Origin: Jacaranda mimosifolia | Taxonomy: Eukaryota; Streptophyta; Magnoliopsida; Lamiales; Bignoniaceae | Assembly: GCA_018894105.1 (NCBI GenBank) | Contig: CM032133.1 | Coordinates: 10,864,501 to 10,928,500, forward strand | DNA length: 64,000 bases | Direction: 5' to 3' | Shown here: piece after piece, positions 48,602-61,130 of the stretch | Layout: every line of letters starts with the position of its first letter | Numbering within the stretch: position 1 is the first letter of the stretch | Translations under genes and position numbers: made by a program | Notes under the pieces: generated by a model | Told to the model about the DNA's origin: nothing | Database searches by the model: none | Seen by the model: only the letters and a program-made list of their open reading frames with translations

Positions 48602-51600
48602 TGTATGGATCTAGGAACACAACTATACCTCCGATTCTTTTAAAAATCTAATATTTACTCTAGGTTCATGGTTATTTTTTTATCTTTATTATATTATGAC
48701 ACTACTCAAAAAAAGATACTTGATTTTAGAAATTTGGAGTGAACTTCTCATCTATAGATATAATATTCTTGAATCTAAACTAATTGAAGGGCAAAAAGGG
48801 AATTCTAAAATTTGTGTAGGACTTTGGACTAATTAGCCAAAATTCAGCCTTCTATTTTATTTGACAAATAAAATTGTCCCAATTCAAGGAGTTAAAACGA
48901 AATACAAAAAAGTAAATAACTTAAATATGATATGTGGTAAGTTGGGGAAAGCCACTTATTTTGACTAGGTCTAACCTTACTCCTTAAAAGGTAATTCTCC
49001 CTTCATTATCAGAAAAATTGGGACATTTGAGTAGGAAAAAACAGAAAAAAAGAGAGGGGGAGAGAAATAGAGAAGAGAAAAGAGAAGGAGCAAGCTAGAA
49101 TAGAGAAAAAGGAAAACCCAACTCTTGTTTTCAAAAGATAGTACTCTTTAGCAATTTAAAGTGGTTTATTTGGAATCATGTGTGTTTATTATAGCATATA
49201 TATTCAGATTATGGTTTAAATCATGTATGATTTTGTGTGCTTAATTTGGTAAGCACCAATTAGAGTTGGACACAAACTTAAGATAGCTTGGCAGGTGGAA
49301 GGGCTTTTGAGGTTTGAACTTATATAGGTCTTATTTTTCTAAAAATTATGGCTATAAATGTGTAAGTAGGTTCAAAAATAGAGGGATTCAATTCAAGCCT
49401 AGATGGTTTAGAATTAAATTAGGAAAATCATATTTCTATAGTTAACCTTTGGACTTTGGAATTGGTATCAAAGTAGAAGTGTTATGGCTGTTTTAAACCC
49501 AATCACCACATAATGTTAGTTGATATGATTTGTGAGTTATTAAATGATAAGTAGGAAGAACTATAGACGAAAACTGAAGAAGCACTTGATTAGAATCAAG
49601 GGTGTTCAAATCCAATCCAATCCAATCCAATCCAAAAAAAATAATCGACAAACTGATCCAAAAAATCAAAAATTGATTAAAATCGATTTTTCTTGGTTTA
49701 AATTGGATTTTTTATTTATTACCGATCGGTTCGGCTTGATGTTTGAGCCTGAAAAATTGATCCATCCAAACCGAACCAATTTATATACTAATAAAATAAA
49801 AAATATATATTTTAATTATAAAAATGTATAAATATATTTAAATAAAACTAAACCTATGAGTGTAAACCCTAAACTTAATTTTCCATTTATTCTGTTTAGA
49901 TTTAATTATTCTTTATGTAAATTTTGGACATGTCTAGTTGGTGCATCAACCCTTGAAAACTGATTATACTTGGAGGTTGCTAAAGGTATTGGATATATTT
50001 GTTGCTTCCATTGTGATTCTTAATGAGGATAGTCTCTGCTGAAATTACCTTGGCTACTTTAATTTTTTATTTTTTTTGTTGAACTGGAGATTCGAACCTA
50101 TATTGGACTAGAGGCTACAATTTCGTCCCAACTTCTTCTACTGTTGCTGGCCAATTACTTTTGTAATTACTCTTTTGGAAGTCAAATTTGAAACTTGATG
50201 AATTTATGAATTATGTTTATTGTTGACTTCTTGTGGACTTATATAATTTTATAATTTAAGTGTTCTTACTTAATTTAGTTCAATTCTGTTGCCAAACGAT
50301 ATTATTTTCACTTACTTTTAAAAAAATAAATAAATAAATTGAAAAATTGAATAACCGATCCAATCCAAATCGATTTAAAATGGATTGGATTGGATTTACA
50401 ATAAGAACCAAACCGATCCAAAAAATATTATATAATTTGGATCGGTTAGCTTTTTCTCCAAAATCGAACCAATCCAATCCGCAAACACCCCTAATTAGAA
50501 TACTTTAGTTGGTTGAAGATGAGAGTTAGAGTTACATATGCAAACAAGAACAAAAATATCCTATTATTGAGTATGTTTCGTATTTGTAGAACTATGGATT
50601 ATATGGAAGAAGTATAGAAACAAAATAATATAACAGATTTAGGAAGTGAATGATAAATACGAAGGAAAAGCGTTAAGGGAGGATATAGTCGAAGAAATAC
50701 TTTTTAGTTAAGGCTTGGATATTCATTATGCTTTAGGATTCATTACATCTTTCGCTTAGTACATATATTTTGCTAAGTAAAGTATATTGGTTGAACTCTA
50801 TTGTAAATTTTAGATTTTATTTTGGGTAGGCAACTCGTACAACGGTTCGCCTTATCTTGAAACACCACACTTGGGAAAGCACGGTGAGTGCCGTAACCTG
50901 AAGAAATAAAATAATTATTCCCACCTAGATGAATGAAAAATAATTATTACGGAAATGAGAAAAGAGAGAAAGAGAGAAGAAAATCACATTCACATCATCA
51001 TCTTTTCACGATCATCATGTCATTTTGCATACAATATGGTATGTCTAAATAATTGAAAGATGTACTGACATGAACATGCTAGTCTATCTCATAGAGGTAT
51101 AGCACCTTATCTCACCTCGACTGCTTGACTTTGATATCATGTTTATCGTACTATGTTGTGAAATTGTGGTAATTGAGCCCATTCGGCATGAGAGTGGCAC
51201 AAACTATCCGGTCGGCATTGGGCTTGTCGAGTAGGAGGTGTGCCTCATGGCCCATTTCTCGTAAATACGTGACTGGAGTTGTCATGGTAAAAAGGGGTCA
51301 TAGGATTGGCATGATCCCAGGCATGTCTACAAATGACAAGGTCGAGCCTTGTCTGGAGTGATTGAGTTAAACATGGTCGGCAAGATAGAGGTGATGGCAT
51401 CAACAACCTTCAGCTGTATCCTACCTTGTTAAATGATTTATTCACTATCGTGCATATCAATGCATAAATAATATAATGATAAGCCAACTAGTATTTATAT
51501 TGGAAAATATATACACACAAATACTAGCCTCACTAAGTTGTATTTGCAACTTATTATGTCTTTATCTATTTCAATTCCTCTAGGATCGAAAGGCGAGGAG

Positions 51601-51916
51601 CAAGGCAAGGACTTTGGCACAATGTAGGGATCAAATATGCAAACATTAGAATAGATTTTTTGCTGCCTCTGAATGTATATCAGATGGTGGTCATCCTTTG
51701 TTTTATATTATGTAAAGAATGGCTTTGTTATCATGTCATGTTCAAATGGGACCAAAAAAAATGTATCAATATCTTAAGAAAAACATAATCCTGTAATTCT
51801 CACTTGTAATGGTATGTGCATTTGAAAAACAATATTATGTTGAAGTTGGATGGATATTTTAGATGCTTTACTTCCTATAGAAGACAAATCTGGTTCATAC
51901 ATTTGGGATCAGGACA
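48602..51916 (+). repeat. LTR I of the array
   Basis: It starts TGTATGGATCTAGG and ends GGATCAGGACA, six bases before the PBS of unit B. The 3,315 bp includes an 897-bp hAT-type insertion and its 8-bp duplication, so the original LTR was about 2.41 kb, matching LTR II. It serves as 3' LTR of A and 5' LTR of B. Confidence 0.88.
49597..50493. mobile_element. hAT-type non-autonomous element, 897 bp
   Basis: The left end is CAAGGGTGTTCAAATCC; the minus-strand right end is TAGGGGTGTTTGCGGATTGG. Both carry the (A/G)GGGTGTT core common in plant hAT ends. An exact 8-bp duplication ATTAGAAT flanks it (49,589-49,596 and 50,494-50,501). LTR II lacks the insert (around 57,050). Subterminal zones are rich in CCAATCC/GGATTGG words in opposite orientation. 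No transposase is present. Confidence 0.88.
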
Positions 51917-51922
51917 GTTTAG

Positions 51923-51935
51923 TGGTATCAGAGCC
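51923..51935 (+). promoter_or_regulatory. Unit B primer-binding site
   Basis: TGGTATCAGAGCC, a perfect match to the plant initiator-Met-tRNA site. Confidence 0.93.
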
Positions 51936-52193
51936 TGGGGTGACACTGAGGCTAAACCCGGATCTGATCCTCGAGTAACAATTATGGGGTTCGACAAGAT
52001 TTAGGTAGTACTAATAATAGGCCTGAAATTTTGTGAATGCTTGTGGCATTGCATAGTGCTTTAATTATGATAAATTAATGCTAGGGCCTTACTAGTGTGT
52101 GATTCATTATAATTATGGCACTATGCTTGAGATATATTAAGGTTAAGGAATATTACAATTATTTCTAGTTCTAACATCTTGAATTTTCTTAGG
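51936..52193 (+). other. Unit B leader
   Basis: Non-coding leader between PBS and the upstream ORF, ending TTTTCTTAGG before the ATG, a sequence with the look of a splice acceptor. It lacks the T-rich segment present at 33,929-34,000 of unit A. Confidence 0.7.
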
Positions 52194-52679
52194 ATGGATA
52201 ATGAGGATAATACACCAAGAGAAGATTCCCCTCCAAGACCAATTCTTGTTAGGAAGGCGGGACCTTGTATTATCTATAACCCACTGGCACCTCGAAGGCG
52301 TGCCATGGAACCACTAAGAAAACTTCATGTGGCATACCCAAACTGGATGGTTCACTACTTAGAAGAAGATAGGAACTAATACTATAGGCTAAGTACAAGG
52401 GTAGGAATTATAGAAGAACTTCAGCATCAGGTTCATGAGCCCCAAAGGCAAATTTGACACCTAGAGGATGATATTGCTAGAGCACAGGTGATGAAGGAAA
52501 GGGAGAGAGTGCGTAACAGAAATAATTGGCGGAGTGTTAGGAGGTATGCTAATTACCTATTTGAAATACTAAGGGAGGAAGCTTGGGCAGATCCTGAACC
52601 TAGTCCAAGGCATGAAAGTGATGTCGGTCGGGATTCCTCTGAGGACTTAGTAAGAAACACTAAAGAAAGCATAAAGTAG
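52194..52679 (+). pseudogene. Unit B upstream ORF (coiled-coil protein)
   Basis: MDNEDNTPREDSPPRPILVR starts at 52,194. The frame is stopped at a TAA after EEDRN (52,377-52,379) and at a TGA near 52,455, and opens again to 52,679, with NRNNW, RRYANYLFEILREEAW and PRHESDVGRDSSED. Family traits match units A and C. The stops lie at positions different from unit A, so the ancestral ORF was about 160 codons. Function not recognised. Confidence 0.65.
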
Positions 52680-52963
52680 TTCCTAAAGCTACAATAATGA
52701 TATAAATAATAGAATAGGTTAGTAAGACAAAAAGATAGTAGTGGTTGTCTAGTATAGTTGTTACTTTTACTTGTATAAGTTTAAGTTGAGTGCTCCTTTT
52801 GTTTGTATAGGTTTAAATTTTCTGCGAGCACTCAACCTTGTATGGTATAAAAGTTTCTGCTTGTATTATATAAATGACATCTTTTGCTCCCCCTACTATG
52901 CTTTTGAAACTTATACATGATGTACTTATATTTGAAAGTCTAATTGCATTTTGAAATATGTAG
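52650..52963 (+). other. Candidate 314-bp intron, unit B
   Basis: A GTAAGA donor at 52,650 follows a complete codon, and ATATGTAG at 52,963 precedes the gag ATG. Both junctions are phase 0, so removal would fuse the upstream ORF in frame to gag. CTAAT occurs about 20-25 bases before the acceptor and could serve as branch point. The interior is T-rich. Confidence 0.45.
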
Positions 52964-54519
52964 ATGGCACCACAAAAAAGAACACGAAGTAGACTTCGAA
53001 ATACTTACTCCACGACACATATTGAGGAACAAGATTTAGAAGAGCAAGGGGAAGAACTTATAACAATAAGGAATGATAAAGAGAACCGCCTAGCAGTTGC
53101 ATTAGAACAATTTACTCAGATGCAAAATCAACTTAGACAGGAATGGGTATATCCTAATCAAACATTAGATCGTTTTCTACATTTTCAACCACCAAATTTT
53201 TTTGGGAAACCAAATGATTTGAAGGCTGCAAATTGAAAGAACGTGGATGAACTTCCTCATAGAATTTACCAACAAGTATATGCCACCAATTGTTCAAGAA
53301 AAACCAGAAGATGAGTTCAATGTATTGTGCTAAGGAAACCTCATGGTGGCTCAGTATGATGCTAAATTCTCTAAAATAGTGAAGTACTTTCCTCATATGA
53401 TGAATGATGAACCTCGATGAAGAAGAAAATTTTTAAAGGGTTTGCGTAGCGAAATTCAATAGAAAGGGTAAATAGAGGCAGTAGAGAAGGCATTAAGAGT
53501 GGAAAATGGCTTCATCAAAATTGGAGACTCGCTAAGATAAGCTAAAAGACCAAGGCCTCCAGTAGTGCATTGGCAAGTCAACAGGAATGAAGAAGAAGGA
53601 CAAAATGGTTAAAGGCCTTATCCGAGAAAACTTAAATATAGTCAATCATCCAAGACGAACCCGTACCAGTTGACCCGACCAATAGTGTGCAATTGCTGTG
53701 GTTATACTGGCCATACTGAAGAAAGGTGCTGAAAAAAGGCTACGGGTGTGGGAGCGATCAATATTTTCTCAAAGTTGTCCACAACAGATGAATAAACCAC
53801 AACCTCCATCTGCCGGTAGTGGGAATAAACTTAAAATCCCAGGTCGCATATTTACATTGAGAAATAAAGGCCTTATTGATCCAGATCCAACCTTTGTAGT
53901 TGAAGATATGATACTCATTTTCCAAAAGCTTGGTAAAGTTCTTTTTTATCCTGGAGCTTCCCACTCTTTTATCGCATCTTATTTTGCTCAAGGACTAGAA
54001 AAGAAACCAGAAAACTTGCCTTAGAATTTGGAAATTACTTTGCCTATGGGTGCATCAATAGCAACAGATGTTGTGCTTAAATTGTGTAGAATTGAGATTC
54101 GTGATAAAAGTTTTCTTGCCGATCTAATCGTATTACCAATCCAAGGTTATGATGTTATACCTCGAATGGATTGGTTGTCATCACATCACGCCCAACTTGA
54201 TTCTTATGCTAAGATGGTTAAACTTGGTGTACGTAGGCAACCGGAGGTAGAAATTATTGGAAATCGAGGAATTTTAGATATGGCGATTCTTTCAACTGCT
54301 CAAGCCCGTAAGATTTTATGGAAAGGGGGTCAAGGATATATAGCTTATATGATTGACAATTCAAAAGATAAGATGGTGCGGAGAGAAATTCTCATTGCAT
54401 CTGAATACCAAGTTGTATTTCCTGAGGAATTAACATCATTACCTCCAATCAGAGATGTAAAGCTTGCCATTGAAACTCTTCCGGGGACCACACTAATATG
54501 AAAGACCCCATATCGCAAA
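52964..54519 (+). pseudogene. Unit B gag and protease relic
   Basis: The gag ATG at 52,964 starts MAPQKRTRSRLRN and stays open to 53,236, including RLAVALEQFTQMQNQL. A deletion near 53,233 removes the capsid centre. The zinc knuckle at 53,688-53,729 (CNCCGYTGHTEERC) keeps its four ligands. In the protease the catalytic Asp is Tyr (YPGASHSF, TAT at 53,947-53,949). The frame 54,028-54,501 is long and includes RMDWLSSHHAQLD. It ends at a junction near 54,516 where the entire RT and RNase H are deleted. Confidence 0.8.
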
Positions 54520-56030
54520 CTGGGATACTTTTTGCGAATTTGCAAACACAACCTAACATACTGGAGAGAATCGCTATTGCGCAAGAACAAGATGTGGAAC
54601 ATAAAGACCATAAAGCGACCATCAAAGGTATGTCAGACTCTGCATTTGAGGAAGACCCCAAGGGAGTTCTGAAATTTATAGGTAGAATTTGCGTACCACG
54701 GAATAATGAGTTGAAAAAGGAAAATTTAGATGAAACCCATCGATCCCGCTATAGTATCCACACGGGTAGTAATAAAATGTATTAAGACTTGAATCTACAC
54801 TACTGGTGGAACAATATGAAAAGGGAGATTTCAGAATATGTGGTAAAATGTTTAGTGTGCCAACAAATGAAAGCTGAACATCAAAGACCATCAGGGCTTC
54901 TCCAACCATTGCCAATACCACAATAGAAATGGGAAGCAATAACCATAGACTTTGTTACTGGGCTAGCTCAAACTAGAAAAGAGCATGATCCAGTTTAGCT
55001 TTGGGTCATTATCGATCGGCTTACTAAATCAGCCCTCTTCTCACCAATTAATATAGGGTATATATTGGAACAACTAGCAGAAATATATAAAGATGAGGTT
55101 ATTCGACTGCATGGGGTACCCATTACTATTACCTCGGATTGAGATCCAAGGTACATATCATGACAATGGAAGAAAGTTCAAAAAACTCTAGGAACCAAGT
55201 TACAGTTCAATACTGCCAGTCACTCACAAACGGATGGGCAATCTAAAAGGACTATACAAATATTTGATGATATGCTTCGTGCTTGTACACTAGATTTTCA
55301 AGGGAATGGGGACAAAAATCTTCCACTGGTTGAATTTGCATAAAACAATAGTTTTCAATCAACCATCAAGATGGCTCCTTATGAAGCATTATATGGAAAA
55401 AAATATAGATCTGCTATTCATTGGGACCTTGATGAACATAAAACCTCAAGTTCTACCATAGAACAAAAAATTCAAGGGTTCCCAAATTTAGTACCAGAAG
55501 CTATTGAAACTATGCAAATAATTCGTGAGAGAATGTTAACTGCACAGAGTCGTCAAAAGAGTTATGCTGATCATAGAAAAAGAAACTTGGAATTTGCGGT
55601 AGGAGACAAGGTATTTCTCAAGGTGTTTCCCTGAAAAAGGTTGGTGAACTATGGAAAAATGTGGGAAGCTTAGCCCCTGATATGTAGGTCCCTTTGAAAT
55701 CACAGAAAGAATTAGCAGTGTGGCGTATAAATTAGATTTACCATCAAATCTTGGAGGAATACATAATGTCTTTCATGTCTCCCTATTAAAGGAATACCAC
55801 CCTGACCCATCGCACGTAATCGAGCATGAATCAACTCCAGCTTAACAAAGATCTATCATATGAGGAGAAACTTATCCATATTTTGGATTGAAAATATCGA
55901 GAGCTACAAAATAGGAGAATTCCTCTAGTGAAAGTATTGTGGCAACAACATAACATTGAAGAAGCCACTTGGAAATCAGAAGGCAACATGCTCAAGCATT
56001 ACCTTGAGCTCTTCAAAAATTTGGTATGAA
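54520..56030 (+). pseudogene. Unit B integrase and chromodomain relic
   Basis: It begins just after the RT/RNase H deletion with GILFANLQTQPNILERIA. The integrase zinc finger keeps H..H and a Cys pair (CLVCQQMKAEH). The core shows TMDF-like and ITSD words with stops. The catalytic Glu is Lys (QTDGQSKRTIQ, AAA at 55,245-55,247). MAPYEALYGKK follows at 55,371. The chromodomain near 55,850-56,030 has VKVLWQQHNIEEATWKS, with TGA at 55,889-55,891 just before KYREL. Confidence 0.82.
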
Positions 56031-56063
56031 TTTGTGGACCAAATTGTTTTAAAAAGAGAAGAG

Positions 56064-58505
56064 TGTAGGAACATAGGAATACAACTATACCTCCAATTCT
56101 TTTAAAAATCTAATATTTACTCTAGGTTCATGGTTATTTTTTCATCTTTATTTTGTTATGATACTATTCACAAAATGATACCTGATTTTAGAGATTTGGA
56201 GTGAACTTGTCATCTACAAATATAAGATTCTTGAATCTACACTAATTGAAAGGCAAAAGGGGAAATTTAAAATTTGTGTAGGACTTTGGACTAATTAGCT
56301 AAGATTCAGCCTTTTATTTTATTTCTACAAATAAAATTGTCCCAATTCAAAGAGTTAAAACTAATTACCAAAAGCTAAATAACTTGAATATGATAGGTGG
56401 CAAGTTGGGGTGAAGCCACATATTTTGACCAAGTCTAACCTTACCCCTTAAAAGGTAATTCTCCCTTCATTATCAGCAAAATTGGGAAATTTAGGTAGGA
56501 GAAAATGGATAAAAGGAGAAGGGGAGAGAAATAGGGAAGATGAAAGAGAAGGAGCTAGTTAGAATAGAGAAAAATAAGAACCCAACTCTTATTTTCAAAG
56601 GGTAGTACTCTTTAGCCAATTAAAGTGGTTTATTTGGAATTATATGTGTTTATTATAGTATATATATTTGGATTATGGTTTAAATCATGTATGATTTTGT
56701 GTGCTTAATTTGGTAAATACCAATTGGACTTGGACATAAACTTAAGATAGCTTGGCAAGTGGAATGGCTTATGAGGTTTGAACTTATATAGGTCTTATTT
56801 TTTTTTAAATTATGGCTGCAAATGTGTAAGTAGGTTAAAAAATATAGGTAATTAATTCAAGCTTAGATGGTTTAGAATTAAATTAAGAAAATTATATTTC
56901 TATAGTTAACCTTTGGACTTTGGAATTGGTATCATAGTAGAAGTGTTATGGTTGTATTAAACCCAATCACCACATAATGTTAGTTGATATAATTTGTGAG
57001 TTACGAAATGATAAGTAGGAAGAACTATAGAGGAAAATTGAAGAAGTACTTGATTAGAATAATTTGGTTGGTTGAAGATGAGAGTTAGAGTTACATATGT
57101 GAATAAGAACCAAAATATCCTATTATTGAGTATGTTTCATATTTATAGAATTATGGATTATTTGGAAGAAGTATAGAAACAAATAAAAAAAGAGGTTTAG
57201 GAAGTGGAATGTAAAATACGAAGGAAAATAGTTAAGGGAGGATATAGTTGAAGAAATACTATTTAGTTAAGGCTTGGATATTCATTATGCTTTAGGATTC
57301 ATTACATATTTCCCTTAGTACATAGATTTCACTAACTAAAGTATATTGGTTGAACTTTACATTAAATTTTAGTTTTTATTTTGGGCAGGCTACTCACACA
57401 ACGGTTCGCCTTATCTTGAAACACCACACTTGGGAAAGCACGGTGAGTGCCATAATCTGAAGAAATAAGATAATTATTCCTATCTAGATGAATGAAAAAT
57501 GATTATTATGGAAATAAGAAAATAGAGAAAGAGAGAGAAGAAAAGCATATTCATATCATCATCTTTTGCTGAAAAGCATATTCATATCATCATCTTTTGC
57601 TGATCATGAAATTTTGCATACAGTATAGTATGTTTAGATAATTAAAAGGTGCATCGATATGAACATGGTAGTCCATCTCATAGAGGTGTAGTACTTTATC
57701 TCACCTCGACTGCTTGACTTTGATATCGTGTTTATCGTACGGTGTTGTGAAATTGTTGTAATTGAGCCCCTTTGGCATCAGAGTGGCATAAGCTATTCGG
57801 GCGGCATTTGGCTTGTCGAGTAGGATGTATGCCTCATGGCCTATTCTTCGTAAATGCATAACAGGAGCTGTCCTAGTGAGAAGGGGTCGTAGGATTGGCA
57901 AGATCCCGAGCATGTCCACTGATGGCAAGGTCGTGCCTTATATGGAGTGATTGAGTTAATCATGGTCGACGAGATAAAGGTGACGGCATCGACGACCTTT
58001 GGCTGTATCCTACCTTATTAACTGATTTATGCACTATCATGTCTATCATTGCAAGCATAATATAATGATAAGAGAACTCATATTTAGGTTGGAAAATATA
58101 TGCACACGAACATCGGCCACATTAAGTTGTATTTGCAAGTTATTATGTCTTTATCTATTTCAATTCCTTTAGGAACGAAAGGCGAGGAGCAGAGCAATGA
58201 CTTTGGCTCAATGTTGGGATCAAATATGTAAACATTGGAATAGATCTTTTGTTCGCTCTGAATGTACAAGTGATGGTGGTCATCCTTTATTTTATATTCT
58301 GTAAAGAATAGCTTTGTTATCATGTCATGTTCAAATGGGACCAACCAAAATGAATCAATATCTTAAGATAAGTAGAATCTTACAATTCTCACTTGTAATT
58401 ATATGTGCATTTGAAAAATAATATTCCGTTGACGTTGGATTCATATTTTAGGTGCTCTACTTCCTATAGAAGACAAATCTAGTTCATACATTTAGGATTG
58501 TGACA
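56064..58505 (+). repeat. LTR II of the array
   Basis: 2,442 bp, from TGTAGGAACATAGG to GATTGTGACA. It acts as 3' LTR of B and 5' LTR of C. Its start is very close to LTR III and less close to LTR I. It contains a 31-bp tandem duplication at 57,540-57,601. No hAT insert. Confidence 0.88.
57540..57601. repeat. 31-bp perfect tandem duplication in LTR II
   Basis: The 31-base unit starting GAAAAGCATATTC and ending TCTTTTGCT occurs twice without spacing (57,540-57,570 and 57,571-57,601). LTR I has a single diverged copy near 50,980-51,010. Confidence 0.92.
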
Positions 58506-58511
58506 GTTTAG

Positions 58512-58523
58512 TGGTATCAGAGC
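58512..58523 (+). promoter_or_regulatory. Unit C primer-binding site
   Basis: TGGTATCAGAGC followed by T instead of C, six bases after LTR II. Confidence 0.9.
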
Positions 58524-58678
58524 TTGGGATGACACCTAAGCTAAACCACGTTAGGATCTTTGGATAACGATTATGGGGACTAGGAAAATGATTATTTGGA
58601 TCTTTATTTTTTTTTTAAGGAAGCAAATTATTATAATTTACTATTATTTCTGGTTCTAACATCTTGAATTTTCTTAAG
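58524..58678 (+). other. Unit C leader (short)
   Basis: Much shorter than in A and B: TTATGGGG is followed directly by ACTAGGAAAATG, while A has 169 additional bases at this place (33,760-33,928). It ends TTTTCTTAAG before the ATG. Confidence 0.65.
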
Positions 58679-59151
58679 ATGGATAATGAGGATAATGCAC
58701 CAAGAGAAGATTCCTCTCCAAGAAAAATTCTTATTCAGAAGGCGGGACCCTATATTATTATCTATACCCCACCAACACCTCGAAGGCGTGCCATGGGACC
58801 ATAGAGAAGACTTCATGTGGCTTACCTAAATCTGATCATTTACCACTTAGAAGAAGATAGCAACCGATACTGTAGGCTAAATACAAGGGTAGGAATTTTT
58901 GAAGAACTTCAGCAATAGGTTCATGAGCTCCAAAGGCAAATTTGACACCTAGAGGATGAGATTGCTAGAGCAAGGGTGATAAGGGAAAGGGAGAGAGAGC
59001 GTAACCGAAATAATTGGCAGAGGGTTAAGAGGTATACCAATTACCTCTTTGAAATACTGATGATGAAGCTTGGGCAAATCCTGAACCTAGTCTAAGGCAT
59101 GAAAATGATGTCGGTCGGGATTCCTCTAAGGACTCAGTAAGAAACTCTTAA
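58679..59151 (+). pseudogene. Unit C upstream ORF (coiled-coil protein)
   Basis: MDNEDNAPREDSSPR starts at 58,679, with a small duplication near 58,755 and stops near 58,802 and later. Recognisable parts include TPRRRAMGP, NTRVGIFEELQ, LEDEIARARVI and NRNNWQRVKR. The end is SSKDSVRNS. It is the third copy of the ORF seen in A and B. Confidence 0.6.
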
Positions 59152-59450
59152 GAAAGCATAAAGTAGCTCCTAAAGCTATAACAATGGAATAAATAATATA
59201 ATAGGTTTGTATGACGAAAAGATAGTGGTGGTTGTCTAGTACAGTTGTTACTTTTGCTCGTATAGGTTTAGGTTGAGTGCTCATTTTGTTTGTATAGGTT
59301 TAAGTTTTTCGCAAACGCTCAACCATGTATGATGTAAAAGTTTCTGCTTATATTATATAAATGGCATCTTTTGTTCCCCCTACTATGCTTTCGAAACTTG
59401 TACATGATGTACTTATATTTGAAAACCTAATAGCATTTTGAAATATGTAG
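59137..59450 (+). other. Candidate 314-bp intron, unit C
   Basis: GTAAGA donor at 59,137 after the codon TCA and ATATGTAG acceptor ending at 59,450, directly before the gag ATG. Same length and phase as in unit B. Confidence 0.45.
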
Positions 59451-61130
59451 ATGGCACCACAGAAAAGAACACGGACTAGACAGCGAAATACTTACTCCTC
59501 GACACCTATAGGGGAACAAGATTTAGAAGAGCAAGGGAAAGAACATGTAACAACAAGGAATGATAGAGAGGATCACCTAGCGACTGCATTGGAACAATTT
59601 ACTTAGGTGATGCAAAATCAACTTAGACAAGAGTAGGTACAACCTGATCAAACATTAGATCGCTTTCTATGTTTTCAACCACTAAAATTTTTTTTGGAAC
59701 CATATGATTTGATGGCTAAAGCATGGCAAGAAAAAATGGAAAAAATATTTAAGGTTCTTACTTATTCAGAAGAACAAAAAATAGCCTTTGCTACCTTTTA
59801 TTTTGTGGATGCTGCTAAATCTTGGTGGCATTTTGTGGAAATGAGATAGGAACAAAAGCAAACTGAAAAAGCTTGGACGAACTTGCTCATAGAATTTACC
59901 AACAAGTATATGCCACCAATTGTTCAAGTAAAATGAGAAGATGAGTTCAATGCACTGCGCCAGGGGAGTCTCACGGTAGCTCAGTATGATGCCAAATTCT
60001 CTAAACTAGTGAACCCTTCACATGATGAATGGTGAAGCTCAATGCATAAGAAAATTTTTAAGGGGTGTGCATAGCGAAATTCAATAGAATCTTCTTTCTG
60101 ATCATATAGAAATGTACATCGAGGCAGTAGAGAAGGCATTAAGATTGGAAAGTGGCTTAGTCGAAATTGGAGACTCACTAAGACAAGACAGAAGACCAAA
60201 GCCTCCAGTAGTGCATTAGCAAGTCAATAGGAATCAAGGAGAAGGACAAAAAGCTCAAAAGCCTTATCTGAAAGAACATAAATAAAGTCAATCATCCAAG
60301 ACGAACCCATACCAGTTGACCCAACCAACAGTGTCCAATTACTATGGTTATGCTGGCCATACTGAAGAAAGGTGTCAAAAAAATGCTATGAGGTATTTCA
60401 GGTGTGAGAGCAATCAACATTTTCTCAAAAATTGTCCACAACAGATGAGTAAGCCACAGCCTCCATTTGCCGGTAGTGGAAAATCACAAGAACTAAAAAT
60501 GCGCGGGAATAAACCTAAAATTCCATGTCCCATATTTGCATTAAGAAATAAAGGACTTAACAATCCAGATCCAACTTCTATAGTTGAAGGTACGATACTT
60601 ATTTTCCAAAGGCTTGGTAAAGTTCTTTTTTATCCTAGAGCTTCACACTCTTTATCACATCTCATTTTGCTCAAGGACTAGAAAAGAAACTAGAAAACCT
60701 GCCTTATAATTTGGAAATTACTTTGCTTATGGGTGCATCAATAGCAACAGATGTTGTGCTTAAATTGTGTAGAATTGAGAATGGTGATAAATGTTTTCTT
60801 GCCGATCTAATCGTATTACCAATCTAAGGTTATGATGTTGTACTTCGAATGGATTGGTTGTCATCACATCACACCCAACTTGATTGTCGTGCTAAGATGG
60901 TTAAACATTGTTTACCTAGGCAACAACAACTGGAGGTAGAAATTGTTGGAAATTGAGGAATTTTAGATATAGCAATTATATCAACTGCTCAAGCCCGTAA
61001 GATTTTATGGAAAGGGGGTCAAGGATATATAGCTTATATGATTGACAATTCAAAAGATAAGATGGTGCAGAGAGAAATTCTCGTTGCATCTGAATACCAA
61101 GATGTATTTCCTAAGGAATTAACATCATTA
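59451..61130 (+). pseudogene. Unit C gag and protease relic
   Basis: ATG at 59,451 (MAPQKRTRTRQRN). Frameshifts and stops occur from about 59,600. The zinc knuckle near 60,334-60,375 has lost two ligands: Ser and Tyr replace the first two Cys (SNYYGYAGH). In the protease the catalytic Asp is Tyr (YPRASHS, TAT at 60,631-60,633) and Gly is Arg. RMDWLSSHHTQLD follows near 60,850. Confidence 0.78.

Noticed and set aside
49544..49831. 95-codon ORF
   Set aside because: It crosses the border of the hAT-type insertion, so it is a chance frame.
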